NCBI GenBank assembly: GCA_944331815.1
Contig: CALVIQ010000095.1
Span: forward strand, 1-15,245
Direction of reading: 5' to 3'
DNA from: an uncultured Bacilli bacterium
GTDB lineage: Bacteria > Bacillota_I > Bacilli_A > RF39 > UBA660
DNA: 15,245 bases
This document shows, in pieces, positions 1 to 7,684 of this stretch. Positions within the stretch are counted from its first letter, which is position 1; each line of letters starts with the position of its first letter. The notes under the pieces were generated by a model. The model saw only the letters and a program-made list of their open reading frames with translations, was not told where the DNA came from and did no database searches. The translations under genes were made by a program, and so were the position numbers.

Positions 1-2
1 TT

Positions 3-80
3 GATAAGGTTTATGTTGGATGTTATAACAAAGAAACAAAAACAAGAGATATAGAAATAGAATGGAACATTGAATTTTAA
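3..80 (+). CDS. 3' end of an unidentified gene
   Basis: An open frame enters from the left edge and stops at TAA 78-80, giving 25 visible residues (DKVYVGCYNKE...EIEWNIEF). The composition (Glu, Lys, Ile, hydrophobic alternation) looks like a genuine protein C-terminus. No domain can be named from so short a piece. It lies 6 nt upstream of the ATG of the broken amidase, a spacing that suggests one transcript. The start and the function are outside the window. Confidence 0.5.
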   Translation, partial: DKVYVGCYNKETKTRDIEIEWNIEF

Positions 81-86
81 GAAATA

Positions 87-660
87 ATGATATTTTTGGA
101 CTTTTCCTATTCCTGCACATGGAGGTACGGATCCGGGTGCCATATATAATGATTTATATGAAGCAGATTTGAATTTACAAATAAGTTTAAAAATTCAAAC
201 TGAATTAGAAAAAAATGGGGCAATAGTTTATTTAACTAGGTATGGTGATTATGATTTATCAGTTAAAAATGCAATAAATAGAAAAAGAAGTGATTTATCT
301 AGAAGAGCAAATATAATAAATGATTCAAAGGCTGATGTATATTTATCAATTCATTTAAATTCGGACATTTCTAGTACTTGGCAAGGAGCTCAAGCATTTT
401 ATGATATAGTAAATGATAATAATGAAATATTAGCTAAAATAATGCAAGAACAATTTAAAATAGATTTAAAAACTAATCGTGAATATAAAGAAATCAATGG
501 ACACTATTTATATCAAAGAGTAAAAATACCAGGAGTTCTATTAGAAGTGGGGTTTATATCTAACCCAAATGAAAGATATTTATTAAAACAGGAAAGTTAC
601 CAAGAAAAAATAGCTATTAGTATTAAAAAAGGATTAATCAATTATTTTACACAAATTTAA
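87..660 (+). pseudogene. N-acetylmuramoyl-L-alanine amidase (Amidase_3), frameshifted at the N-terminus
   Basis: Amidase_3 enzymes are zinc hydrolases that cut the bond between N-acetylmuramic acid and L-alanine in peptidoglycan. The frame open from 91 to 660 shows the family signature: HGGTDPGA with the zinc His at 118-120, the zinc Glu of YEADLNL at 160-162, the third zinc His of IHLNS at 352-354, and the catalytic Glu of LLEVGFISN at 544-546. It ends with the family's usual short helix. No ATG, GTG or TTG precedes the first zinc His in this frame; the first candidate is TTG 169, which would lose it. The expected first strand (MIFLD, ATG 87) lies in another frame. About 10 nt (102-111) separate it from PAHGG, giving a net +1 shift. 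This may be a pseudogene, a sequencing or assembly error, or less likely recoding. No signal peptide is visible, and no good ribosome site precedes ATG 87. The family call is firm; the functional state is not. Confidence 0.8.
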
Positions 661-669
661 TTTTTTTGC

Positions 670-698
670 TTGTAAAATATTAATAAAAATGGTATTAT
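670..698 (+). promoter_or_regulatory. Extended -10 promoter for the surface-protein operon
   Basis: TTGTAA (670-675) lies 17 nt before TATTAT (693-698), and TG sits one base upstream of the -10 (690-691). Transcription should begin near 705, just ahead of the ribosome site GAGGTGG (706-712) used by the ATG at 719. That leaves a very short leader. The call rests on consensus only. Confidence 0.55.
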
Positions 699-718
699 TA
701 TTCTAGAGGTGGAAATGT

Positions 719-2086
719 ATGAACAATAACTATACTGATGAAAATTATAATTACACTGAGTATAAAGAAGAAAAAAATCAGATTCCTTGGGGAAGAATAA
801 TAATTTCATTTTTTATATTAGTAGCTATTATAATTATTGTATTGCTTTTATTAAAAGGTTGTGGTAAGACAAGTTTAAGAGATGATTTAATTGAAGCTGC
901 AAAGGATTATTATGAAAAATATCCTGATATGTTACCAAGTGAAGTTGGTGAATGTTTTGTTGTAACTTTAGCTGATTTAGAAAAAGAAGGGCTAATTAAG
1001 GTCAGTGATTATGAAACATGTGACAAAGAAAAAACTTATGTCAATGTATGTTATTTAGAAAGTAGAACATATCATTATTCAGCTATTTTAGATTGTGAAG
1101 TAGAAGATACTAATTATGGTATGTGGCAAGATGGTACTGAAAATGATATCGATGATACATCTGATATAAGATTTAAATTCTTAGGTGAAGAATTACAAAC
1201 AGGAACTAAATATTATTATCCAAAAGACTTAACTGACGTTACAAAAGTAATTGAATATTATGCGTCAGTTCCTAAAAACGGTTATAATGGAAAAGAAGAT
1301 GAACAAATTGGGTATAAATGGTATACTGAGAAAAAAGTTAATAAGTATTGGAATAATGGAGGATATTCATCAACTCAACCAGAAGGATATCCAACCAAAG
1401 GTAGTAGTACTACTGTTACAAAATATTCAGATACTAAACCAAGTAGTGCAAGTTATAGAAAAATAGAAGAAACAAAATTATATAGATATCAGGTTTTAGG
1501 TACTGAAGCTCACTGGTGTCATGCAAAAGGTGATGAAAATAAAGTAACTCTTACATATGGAGAATGTGGTGGAGAATATCCAATTGAGTTTTTGACAGTT
1601 TATATGTGTATGAATGATCCTGATGATAAAGGTAGTGTAAAACAAAAAGTATGTGAAGATTTTACTGATTGGAGTAATAAAAAATGTACTAATTCAGATA
1701 CAATAAATTGTGAATCTAAAACTGGTTACAAATATACCGATACAATGTGGAAATGGTACACAACTACTTCAGAAAAAAAATATTATCCAAGTGGATCTGC
1801 TAATGTTAATGATGAAATAACATATTACATAAAATCTCCGATTAATGGAGCTAAAAAAGATGAAACAACAAAATCTACAGTTTATAAATATTACAAACTA
1901 GAGGAAGGAACAGATTCAGGTAATTATGAGGAATGGTTACCAATTACTGATGGATATGTAACATTAAGTGAAATGTTGGAAAAATTTAGAGAGTTGAAAT
2001 ATGAAGTTTATAGCTTGAGTGATATTAATAAAATAGATAAAATAAGATATCAATATCAAATGCAATATAGAAATTTAGAAGGATAA
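719..2086 (+). CDS. Cys-rich membrane-anchored extracellular protein of unknown function
   Basis: 455 aa. Residues 1-26 are polar and 27-45 form one strongly hydrophobic segment (IIISFFILVAIIIIVLLLL), followed by KGCGK with Cys48 at the membrane edge. The remainder (about 50-455) is hydrophilic and rich in Tyr, Lys, Thr and Gly, so most of the protein is probably outside the cell with the N-terminus inside. KGC is not a good lipobox, so a lipoprotein is possible but not supported. Residues about 53-105 (DLIEAAKDYYEKYP...VTLADLEKEGLI) resemble helical segments of Gram-positive pilin-like proteins. About ten further cysteines in the outer part could pair as disulfides. Tyr/Trp-rich motifs recur (GYKWYTEKK...KYW, GYKYTD...WKWYTTTSEKKYY), suggesting a degenerate internal duplication. 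GAGGTGG lies 6 nt before ATG 719, and the next gene follows after 9 nt. I do not recognise the family. Confidence 0.85.
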   Translation: MNNNYTDENYNYTEYKEEKNQIPWGRIIISFFILVAIIIIVLLLLKGCGKTSLRDDLIEAAKDYYEKYPDMLPSEVGECFVVTLADLEKEGLIKVSDYETCDKEKTYVNVCYLESRTYHYSAILDCEVEDTNYGMWQDGTENDIDDTSDIRFKFLGEELQTGTKYYYPKDLTDVTKVIEYYASVPKNGYNGKEDEQIGYKWYTEKKVNKYWNNGGYSSTQPEGYPTKGSSTTVTKYSDTKPSSASYRKIEETKLYRYQVLGTEAHWCHAKGDENKVTLTYGECGGEYPIEFLTVYMCMNDPDDKGSVKQKVCEDFTDWSNKKCTNSDTINCESKTGYKYTDTMWKWYTTTSEKKYYPSGSANVNDEITYYIKSPINGAKKDETTKSTVYKYYKLEEGTDSGNYEEWLPITDGYVTLSEMLEKFRELKYEVYSLSDINKIDKIRYQYQMQYRNLEG

Positions 2087-2095
2087 GGAGGATTT

Positions 2096-4864
2096 ATGAC
2101 GAAAGAAGAATTGTTAAGCAAGTTAAAAGAAATGGCAGAAAATTTAAAATATGATAAAGCCACATCTATAACTGCTGATAATAGAGAAAAAGAATTAAAA
2201 AATATAGAAAAACAACGTGAATTGTTAAAATTACAGGCAAGAGAATTAGAAATAAAATTATCAAATGATGAAAATTATCAAGATTTTTCATATATAAAAA
2301 ATCAATCTAAAATATATGATTATAATTCTAGAATAGATAAAATAAATGAAGAATTATTACAAAATGAAACTAACAAACAAAACAATAATAATAGAATAGA
2401 TTATATTAATAGAGAAATTTCTGCTTGTAATGCTTTGCTAAGTGAAGCCCAAAAAAGATTAGAGCAATATGGATATGAACTTAGAAGTTTAGGAGAAAAT
2501 CCAACTCCTGAACAAGATAAAGAAGTAATGAGTAAATTAGCAAGTGCAAGAGAAGATATCGGCTATTTAAAATCAGAAATGGAATTATATAATACTGAAT
2601 TAGCAGATTTAACTGCAAATAATGAGGAGTTAAATAGACGTGCTAATACTTTGGGAAATAGTAAAGATAGATATATAAAATTACTTGATAGTGTTCAAAC
2701 TAGAGAAAATAAAGCAAAAAATAATATTGATCAAGCAAAGAAAGATAAAGATAAAATAAAATTATTACAAATGCAAGGTGCTATAGATGCATTTAATAAT
2801 AGAGAAGAATTTATTTCATTTGATTTTCCAATTGAATTAGAAAGTTTAATATATGAAATAGAAAATAATAAAATAGATAATTCTACTATTATGGCTAGAT
2901 TAAATGAATTAAAAGAAAAAATGCCAGAAAAATTATTGAATAAAGATTATAAAGATGCTGAACAAGAATTAGCAGAAAATAGAAAAGCCCAAGCTGATAT
3001 TTTAATGGAAAAATTAGCTTTAGAAGAAAAATTATCTAATCCAGATAATTATTTACCATCAATTTTTGCAGTTGAAGTTATGAATTCCGAAATTACTAAT
3101 TTAGAAACTAGTATTGCTAAATATGAAACTGATATTAAAGCAATAGATTCTAATTTGATTCAATATGAAAATAATCGAAAAGATTATGAGACAACAATAG
3201 AAAATGAACAAAAAAATAAAGAACGTTTAAATGATGAATTATCACAAATAAGATTAAAAGAAGCAATTTTACCTACAGAAATATATGAACAACAAAAGGA
3301 CGATTTAGCAAAAGAAAAGAAACGTATTCAAAAAGAAATAATTGATACAGATAAAAAGATTGAAAAATTGAATAAAGCAATTTTAACAATCGATTTAATG
3401 GCAACTTCAGCAAAAAAATGTAAGAAAAATTTTGAAATGTTAAGAAATAGTGAAATAAAAAATTTAGAAACAAAGCAAAAAAGTTTAGATGAACGAAGCG
3501 GAGTTAATAAATTATTAATGGCTGATGACAAAATCAAATTAGAAACTTTAATTGGTCAATTGAATATGTTAAAAATGCGTGAAAATGCTATATATTACGA
3601 TTATGAAACCGCTTTAGGTGATATTATGACTAATTTTAGTAAAGATGCCGAATATAAAAAAGGTGGTAATCCAATTGTACCACCAATTGCACCGCAGATA
3701 GATTCAGATTCAAAGGATAAAGAAGAAGAAAAAGATAGTGATCCAATTGTACCACCGGTTGTACCACCAATAAATCCAGATTCAAAGGATAAAGAAGAAG
3801 AAAAAGATAGTGATCCAATTGTACCACCGATTGTGCCACCAATAAATCCAGATTCAAAAGATAAAGAAGAAAAAGCAATTGCACCAGTGGATGGAGAAAA
3901 AGCAGCAGAAGAAGAAAAAGATAAGCCAATTCCTATAAGTTTCTGGAAAAAAGCTAAAAATAAACTTTTGGAAAAAATTAAAGATAAAAAATTTATGAGA
4001 AGATTAAAAGCTGCTTTAGCTGCTGTTGTAGTTGCTTTGACTTTGGGAATGGGATTGTCACGTTGTAGCAATGGTGATTCTCAAAAAGGATTAAGTCCTG
4101 AAATTATGGATTTGGTAAAAGACCCTGTTTTACCAGATGATGATCTTGGAGATTTAAGTGATTTAGATGATGAAATCGAAAATGATCTAGATGACAATAA
4201 TCAAATACAAAATCAACCTGAATCAAATTCAAACCAAACTCCAGAGCCTGATCCAGCACCAACTCCAAAACCTGATCCAACACCAACTCCAAAACCTGAT
4301 CCAACACCAACTCCTGAACCTGATCCAACACCAACTCCAGAACCTGATCCAACACCAACTCCAAAACCTGATCCAACACCAACTCCAAAACCTGATCCAA
4401 CACCAACTCCAGAACCTGATCCAACACCAACTCCAGAACCTGATCCAACACCAACTCCAGAACCTGATCCAACACCAACTCCTGAAACTTCTACCATGGA
4501 AGTATATACTCCAGAAGATTCAATAACTATAAGTGGTTATCAAGATGCAAATGGTGAAGATCAAGCATTGGTAGTTGACAATCTTACATCAAATGGAGAT
4601 TTAACGCCAGAAGATGAAAGATTAGCTCAGGAAGTTCAAAACATAACTGATTATATTCAAAATCAAGATTTTGGTGTAACAGATGTTTATGAAAATCCAG
4701 ATGTTACTGAACATACATATGATTCTGATGGTGGAACTACTACAACTGTAGAAACTGGAAATTATGAAACAGATAAATCTCTTGCTGATATGATTAAAGA
4801 ATATTATGGTGTTTCTGAAACAAATCAAGAAAATGAACCAGAAATGGAAAGGACAAAGCGATAA
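2096..4864 (+). CDS. 922-aa coiled-coil, single-TM, proline-repeat surface protein
   Basis: Four regions are visible. Residues 1 to about 515 are Lys/Glu/Asn/Leu-rich with heptad-like spacing, a long predicted coiled coil. Residues 526 to about 593 hold three copies of a 24-residue repeat ([24 protein letters not shown]). A basic stretch ([15 protein letters not shown]) then precedes one membrane segment at about 639-656 ([17 protein letters not shown]) followed by RC. By the positive-inside rule the coiled coil should be cytoplasmic and the C-terminus outside. Residues 718-797 are ten copies of PDPTPTP(K/E), a typical wall-spanning spacer, and 798-922 form an acidic Thr/Asp-rich terminal region. 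No LPXTG motif is present. The ribosome site AAGGAGG (2085-2091) overlaps the preceding stop codon, so the gene is tightly coupled to 719-2086. I do not recognise a family; a scaffold linking cytoplasm and cell wall would fit the architecture, but that is inference. Confidence 0.85.
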   Translation: MTKEELLSKLKEMAENLKYDKATSITADNREKELKNIEKQRELLKLQARELEIKLSNDENYQDFSYIKNQSKIYDYNSRIDKINEELLQNETNKQNNNNRIDYINREISACNALLSEAQKRLEQYGYELRSLGENPTPEQDKEVMSKLASAREDIGYLKSEMELYNTELADLTANNEELNRRANTLGNSKDRYIKLLDSVQTRENKAKNNIDQAKKDKDKIKLLQMQGAIDAFNNREEFISFDFPIELESLIYEIENNKIDNSTIMARLNELKEKMPEKLLNKDYKDAEQELAENRKAQADILMEKLALEEKLSNPDNYLPSIFAVEVMNSEITNLETSIAKYETDIKAIDSNLIQYENNRKDYETTIENEQKNKERLNDELSQIRLKEAILPTEIYEQQKDDLAKEKKRIQKEIIDTDKKIEKLNKAILTIDLMATSAKKCKKNFEMLRNSEIKNLETKQKSLDERSGVNKLLMADDKIKLETLIGQLNMLKMRENAIYYDYETALGDIMTNFSKDAEYKKGGNPIVPPIAPQIDSDSKDKEEEKDSDPIVPPVVPPINPDSKDKEEEKDSDPIVPPIVPPINPDSKDKEEKAIAPVDGEKAAEEEKDKPIPISFWKKAKNKLLEKIKDKKFMRRLKAALAAVVVALTLGMGLSRCSNGDSQKGLSPEIMDLVKDPVLPDDDLGDLSDLDDEIENDLDDNNQIQNQPESNSNQTPEPDPAPTPKPDPTPTPKPDPTPTPEPDPTPTPEPDPTPTPKPDPTPTPKPDPTPTPEPDPTPTPEPDPTPTPEPDPTPTPETSTMEVYTPEDSITISGYQDANGEDQALVVDNLTSNGDLTPEDERLAQEVQNITDYIQNQDFGVTDVYENPDVTEHTYDSDGGTTTTVETGNYETDKSLADMIKEYYGVSETNQENEPEMERTKR
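3671..3874 (+). repeat. 72-bp in-frame tandem repeat, about 2.8 copies
   Basis: Units start at 3671, 3743 and 3815, and each encodes 24 residues beginning PIVPP and ending in an acidic [16 protein letters not shown] segment. Copies 2 and 3 are nearly identical; the first has diverged (PIAPQIDSD) and the third is cut short. The repeat lies on the cytoplasmic side of the membrane segment of the 922-aa protein. Confidence 0.85.
4247..4486 (+). repeat. 24-bp in-frame tandem repeat, 10 copies (PDPTPTPK/E)
   Basis: Ten consecutive 24-bp units begin CCTGATCCA and end CCAAAA, CCAGAA or CCTGAA. The order of the last codon is K K E E K K E E E E, so pairs of units were probably duplicated together. 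The translation is a rigid proline spacer beyond the membrane segment. Copy number is likely to vary between strains and could be miscounted in an assembly. Confidence 0.95.
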
Positions 4865-4866
4865 TT

Positions 4867-5112
4867 ATGGAAAATAGAATTAATCAAGTTATGGAACTTG
4901 AAAATGGTAAAAAATATGTTGTAATCAAACAGGCAGTATATAAAGGACATAATTATTACGTTTCAGCAAGATTAACAGATGATGAAGAAGATGTATTGGA
5001 TGAATTTATCATTTTTGAAGAAGTTGAATATGATGGTAAAAAATCTGTATTAGAAGTTAAAGATGCAGAATTATACAAACTTATTGCTAAATATGTTGGT
5101 TTATTAGATTAA
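4867..5112 (+). CDS. Small acidic protein, DUF1292/YrzB-like
   Basis: 81 aa. The pattern ELENGKKYVVIKQAVYKGHNYYVSA, an acidic DDEED turn, EFIIFEEVEYDGKKSVLEV and a closing helix resembles the DUF1292 (YrzB) family of small cytoplasmic Firmicutes proteins, whose role is unknown. There is no signal peptide or membrane segment. It begins 2 nt after the stop of the 922-aa gene. The nearest purine-rich stretch (GGAAAGGA, about 4846-4853) is too far for a good ribosome site, so translation is probably coupled. It is the last gene before the terminator. The family assignment is moderate. Confidence 0.75.
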   Translation: MENRINQVMELENGKKYVVIKQAVYKGHNYYVSARLTDDEEDVLDEFIIFEEVEYDGKKSVLEVKDAELYKLIAKYVGLLD

Positions 5113-5114
5113 AT

Positions 5115-5146
5115 AAAAAGCTATCTAGAAATTAGATAGTTTTTTA
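5115..5146 (+). terminator. Rho-independent terminator after the surface-protein operon
   Basis: CTATCTA (5121-5127) and TAGATAG (5133-5139) pair around the loop GAAAT. The stem is extended by an A-run pairing with T's, and a T tract runs from 5140. It sits 8 nt after the last stop codon. Confidence 0.8.
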
Positions 5147-5192
5147 ATTGAAAAAAATATCATTTATTTTTCACTTTTTTTTATATTTTTTG

Positions 5193-5201
5193 TGATATAA
5201 T
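5193..5201 (+). promoter_or_regulatory. Extended -10 element for the Abi_2/HtrA genes
   Basis: TGATATAAT is a perfect extended -10 (TGnTATAAT). No good -35 is seen in the T-rich stretch upstream. Transcription should start near 5208. That rules out ATG 5206 as the translation start unless the message is leaderless, and favours ATG 5218. Confidence 0.65.
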
Positions 5202-5217
5202 TATAATGGTGGTAGGG

Positions 5218-6147
5218 ATGCAAAAGACATTTAAAACTCTAGATGAACAAATTGAAATATTGGAATCTAAAGGTTTAGAAATTACGGATTATGATAAGAC
5301 AAAAGAAATTTTATTTAAAGAAAATTATTTTTTCATTAATGGATATAGACATTTATTAACAACAGCTAGCAATAATAATAGATTTGTTCCTGGAGCAACT
5401 TTTGAAGAATTATATGCTATTTTTATTTTTGATCGACGACTTAGAAATATAATGTTTAAAAATATAATGATTATAGAAAATAATATTAAATCAATTATTA
5501 GTTATCAATTATCGAAAAAATATGGTCATAAAGAAAAAGATTATTTAAATCCGAAACACTTTAGGTATGAAAGTTTCAAATTAAGTCAAGTTAATGATGT
5601 TATAAATAAAATGAAAAGACAGATTAGATTAAATGGCAAACAACATAGAGCAACTAAGCATTATATTAGTAATTACGGATATATTCCAATGTGGGTTTCA
5701 GTTAAAGTTTTGTCTTTTGGTATAATTTCAGAACTGTATTCTATACTAAAATATGAAGATCAAGATGAAATAGCTGATTTTTATCACATAGACGCAGAAG
5801 AATTAAATATATATTTATATCTTTTATCAAATTATAGAAATTTGTGTGCTCATGAGGATATTTTGTATGATCATACAACACAAAGGAGTATTCCAGATAA
5901 TAGATTTCATCAATTTTTAAACATTCCAAAAGTAGAAGATGAATATATTTATGGTAAAAATGATTTTTTTGCAGTTTTGATAATATTGAGACAAATGTTA
6001 GGTGATGGGGAATTTCATGATTTGATAAATGAAATAGGTTATGAAATAGATATTTTAAATGGTAAAATCAAATCTGTTGATACTAAATCAATTTTAAATA
6101 AGATTGGTTTTCCAGATAATTGGCGTGAATTAGAAAATATAGATTGA
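5218..6147 (+). CDS. Abi_2 (AbiD/AbiF-type) abortive-infection protein
   Basis: 309 aa from ATG 5218; GGTGG (5208-5212) lies 5 nt upstream. An in-frame ATG at 5206 would add four residues but lies at or before the predicted transcription start. The N-terminus (KTLDEQIEILESKGL...KEILFKENYFFINGYRHLL) and the middle (FDRRLRNIMFKNIMIIENNIKSIISYQLS) match the Abi_2 family (PF07751). That family includes lactococcal AbiD/AbiF, which stop phage multiplication by killing or arresting the infected cell. Residues 207-212 (RNLCAH, R-x4-H) fit the HEPN ribonuclease motif and are followed by the usual acidic/aromatic residues. So RNA cleavage is the likely activity, inferred from the family. It is cytoplasmic and full length. 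It lies in the chromosomal part, not in the mobile element, and shares a transcript with the protease 13 nt downstream. Confidence 0.88.
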   Translation: MQKTFKTLDEQIEILESKGLEITDYDKTKEILFKENYFFINGYRHLLTTASNNNRFVPGATFEELYAIFIFDRRLRNIMFKNIMIIENNIKSIISYQLSKKYGHKEKDYLNPKHFRYESFKLSQVNDVINKMKRQIRLNGKQHRATKHYISNYGYIPMWVSVKVLSFGIISELYSILKYEDQDEIADFYHIDAEELNIYLYLLSNYRNLCAHEDILYDHTTQRSIPDNRFHQFLNIPKVEDEYIYGKNDFFAVLIILRQMLGDGEFHDLINEIGYEIDILNGKIKSVDTKSILNKIGFPDNWRELENID

Positions 6148-6160
6148 AAGGGTGATTAAT

Positions 6161-7237
6161 TTGAAAAATAAAATAATTTATATATGTTCAGTTATCATAT
6201 CATTATTTGTTGGAATAAGTGGCACTTTGTTAGTCGTTTATTATATTCCTAGTAATGATGATGGTCAAAAGGTGGTACAAGAAGTAACAATTACAGAAAG
6301 TGATACTATAGCACCAGCTGTAAATAAAGTTTATGATTCTGTTGTTACTGTATTAAATTATGGTAATCAGTTACAAGCAACTGGAACAGGTTTTGTTTAT
6401 AAAACAGATGATAAATATGGTTATATATTAACTAATAATCATGTTATTAGTGGGTCTAAGAAAATTGAAGTTACTAATACAGAAAATGTAACTGTTGAAG
6501 CAACATTATTGGGTAGTGATGAATATGCTGATTTAGCAGTTTTACGAGTTGATAAATCATTTGTTTTACAAGTTGCAACTTTAGGTAATAGTACTGATTC
6601 TGAAATAGGTGACACTGTTTTTGCAGTAGGTACTCCTGTTGATGTTAAATATGCTGGTTCTGTTACAAAAGGAATTATTTCAGGTAAAAATAGAATGGTT
6701 AATGTAACATTAGATGATGGTGGAGCATTTATGATGGAAGTTATTCAAACTAATACAGCTATAAATCCTGGTAATAGTGGTGGACCATTAGTAAACATCA
6801 ATGGTGAAGTAATTGGTATAAATACTTTAAAATTAGTTGAAGATGAAATAGAAGGTATGGGTTTTGCTATTCCAATAGAAATGGCTACATCTGTTTTAGA
6901 TAGACTAGAAAATGGTGAAGAGATTGAAAGACCATTATTAGGTGTTAGTATGGTTGATGCCAATAATGATTATGCCTTATTTAGTTATAAAATTTATTTA
7001 GATAAAGATTATGAAAAAGGTGTCGTAGTAGTTGATGTAGAAAAAGATTCACCTGCTGGAGTTGCTGGATTACAAAAAGATGATGTCATTTTAAAAATAA
7101 ACGATGTTGAAATAGAAGATAGTACTCATTTAAAATATATTTTATATAAATACAGTGTTGGCGATACTATTAAACTTGAATATGAAAGAGATGGAAAAAC
7201 TAATACTGTAGAAGTAAAATTGAATAAAGCAATTTAG
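6161..7237 (+). CDS. htrA: HtrA/DegP-like membrane-anchored serine protease with PDZ domain
   Basis: 358 aa from TTG 6161, with AAAGGGTG (about 6147-6154) as ribosome site. The longer GTG 6152 start would overlap that site and is less likely. Residues about 4-27 form an N-terminal membrane anchor. The trypsin-like domain shows the full triad: His94 in LTNNHVISG, Asp124 in YADLAVL, Ser206 in NPGNSGGPL. A C-terminal PDZ domain (about 255-350) contains LLGVSMV, the typical DSPAGVAGLQKDDVILKIN segment and a closing GDTIKLEYERDGK strand. HtrA proteases degrade or refold damaged exported proteins at the outer face of the membrane. The family is certain; the symbol is at family level. It is the second gene of the unit begun by Abi_2, an unusual partner. 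Confidence 0.93.
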   Translation: MKNKIIYICSVIISLFVGISGTLLVVYYIPSNDDGQKVVQEVTITESDTIAPAVNKVYDSVVTVLNYGNQLQATGTGFVYKTDDKYGYILTNNHVISGSKKIEVTNTENVTVEATLLGSDEYADLAVLRVDKSFVLQVATLGNSTDSEIGDTVFAVGTPVDVKYAGSVTKGIISGKNRMVNVTLDDGGAFMMEVIQTNTAINPGNSGGPLVNINGEVIGINTLKLVEDEIEGMGFAIPIEMATSVLDRLENGEEIERPLLGVSMVDANNDYALFSYKIYLDKDYEKGVVVVDVEKDSPAGVAGLQKDDVILKINDVEIEDSTHLKYILYKYSVGDTIKLEYERDGKTNTVEVKLNKAI

Positions 7238-7258
7238 GTCATTAATTGACCTTTTTTT
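7236..7258 (+). terminator. Rho-independent terminator after the HtrA-like gene
   Basis: AGGTCA (7236-7241) pairs with TGACCT (7247-7252) around TTAAT, followed by six T's. The stem begins inside the TAG stop codon of the protease gene. Confidence 0.85.
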
Positions 7259-7287
7259 ATGACAAAAATAAACTATTATCATAAAAT
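7259..7287 (+). promoter_or_regulatory. Promoter for the interrupted amidase
   Basis: ATGACA (7259-7264), a 17-nt spacer and TAAAAT (7282-7287) fit a sigma-A type promoter. It starts right after the terminator T tract and leads into GAGGAGG (7293-7299) and ATG 7307. Confidence 0.45.
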
Positions 7288-7306
7288 AACATGAGGAGGA
7301 TAACTT

Positions 7307-7600
7307 ATGGATTATAAAATAGTTATAGATGCTGGTCATGGAGGAGACGATCCTGGTGCAAGTGGTAATGGTATAATAGAAAAAGATTTAAATTTAAAAA
7401 TATCTAATTACATGTACGATAGATTTAGAGAATTGGGTGTTCCTGTTAAAATAATTAGAAGTACTGATGAAACAATAAGCCCTACTGAAAGAGTTAATAG
7501 AGTATTAGATGCGTTTGGTAATAGTGATGATGTTGTAGTAGTTTCTAATCACATAAATGCAGGAGGTGGCGAAGGTCAAAGTGTAACGAATGTATGGTAA
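7307..7600 (+). pseudogene. 5' fragment of N-acetylmuramoyl-L-alanine amidase, interrupted by an integrative element
   Basis: 97 aa. The start is sound: GAGGAGG lies 7 nt before ATG 7307. Amidase_3 features are KIVIDAGHGGDDPGA with the first zinc His at 7337-7339, the zinc Glu of IEKDLNL at 7379-7381, and the third zinc His of VSNHIN at 7550-7552. The family then normally continues through an inserted loop to a catalytic Glu near the C-terminus, which is missing here. After NAGGG at 7564-7572 the frame runs into foreign DNA and stops at TAA 7598-7600, ending with a few element-encoded residues (QSVTNVW). The missing part is found in frame at 15049-15245. The truncated product lacks the catalytic Glu, so it should be inactive. 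Confidence 0.93.
7555..7584 (+). other. attL: left junction of the element
   Basis: The left half is amidase-gene DNA (attB arm, AATGCAGG) and the right half is element DNA (attP arm with GTCAAAGTGT at 7575-7584). The shared core AGGTGGCGA is 7564-7572 and the strand exchange must lie within it. The attP arm is imperfectly inverted relative to ACACAATGAC at attR. Confidence 0.82.
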
Positions 7601-7632
7601 TTAAAGCTAATATTAGTCATATTCTAAATCTA

Positions 7633-7661
7633 TTGACTTTAATTATTAAATAGAGTTAAAA
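7633..7661 (+). promoter_or_regulatory. Promoter for the 225-aa cargo gene
   Basis: TTGACT (7633-7638) and TTAAAA (7656-7661) are separated by 17 nt. A ribosome site CAAGGAG (7669-7675) and ATG 7685 follow. The element therefore supplies its own transcription just inside its left end. Confidence 0.5.
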
Positions 7662-7684
7662 TTTAAAGCAAGGAGTTCATAACT

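Noticed and set aside
3601..4071. 156-aa minus-strand ORF with repeats
   Set aside because: A shadow of the coding repeat on the + strand; no ribosome site or plausible composition.
4247..4486. CRISPR-like array
   Set aside because: The units are contiguous with no spacers and translate in frame as PDPTPTP(K/E).
4104..4526. Long ORFs in other frames and on the minus strand over the proline repeat, including Gly/Val- and Leu/Val-rich ones
   Set aside because: They are products of the 24-bp periodicity; the + strand frame belongs to a 922-aa protein with clean domains and a ribosome site.
6145..6147. TGA read as tryptophan (mycoplasma-type code)
   Set aside because: TGA ends Abi_2 at the expected length and every tryptophan in the window is TGG.
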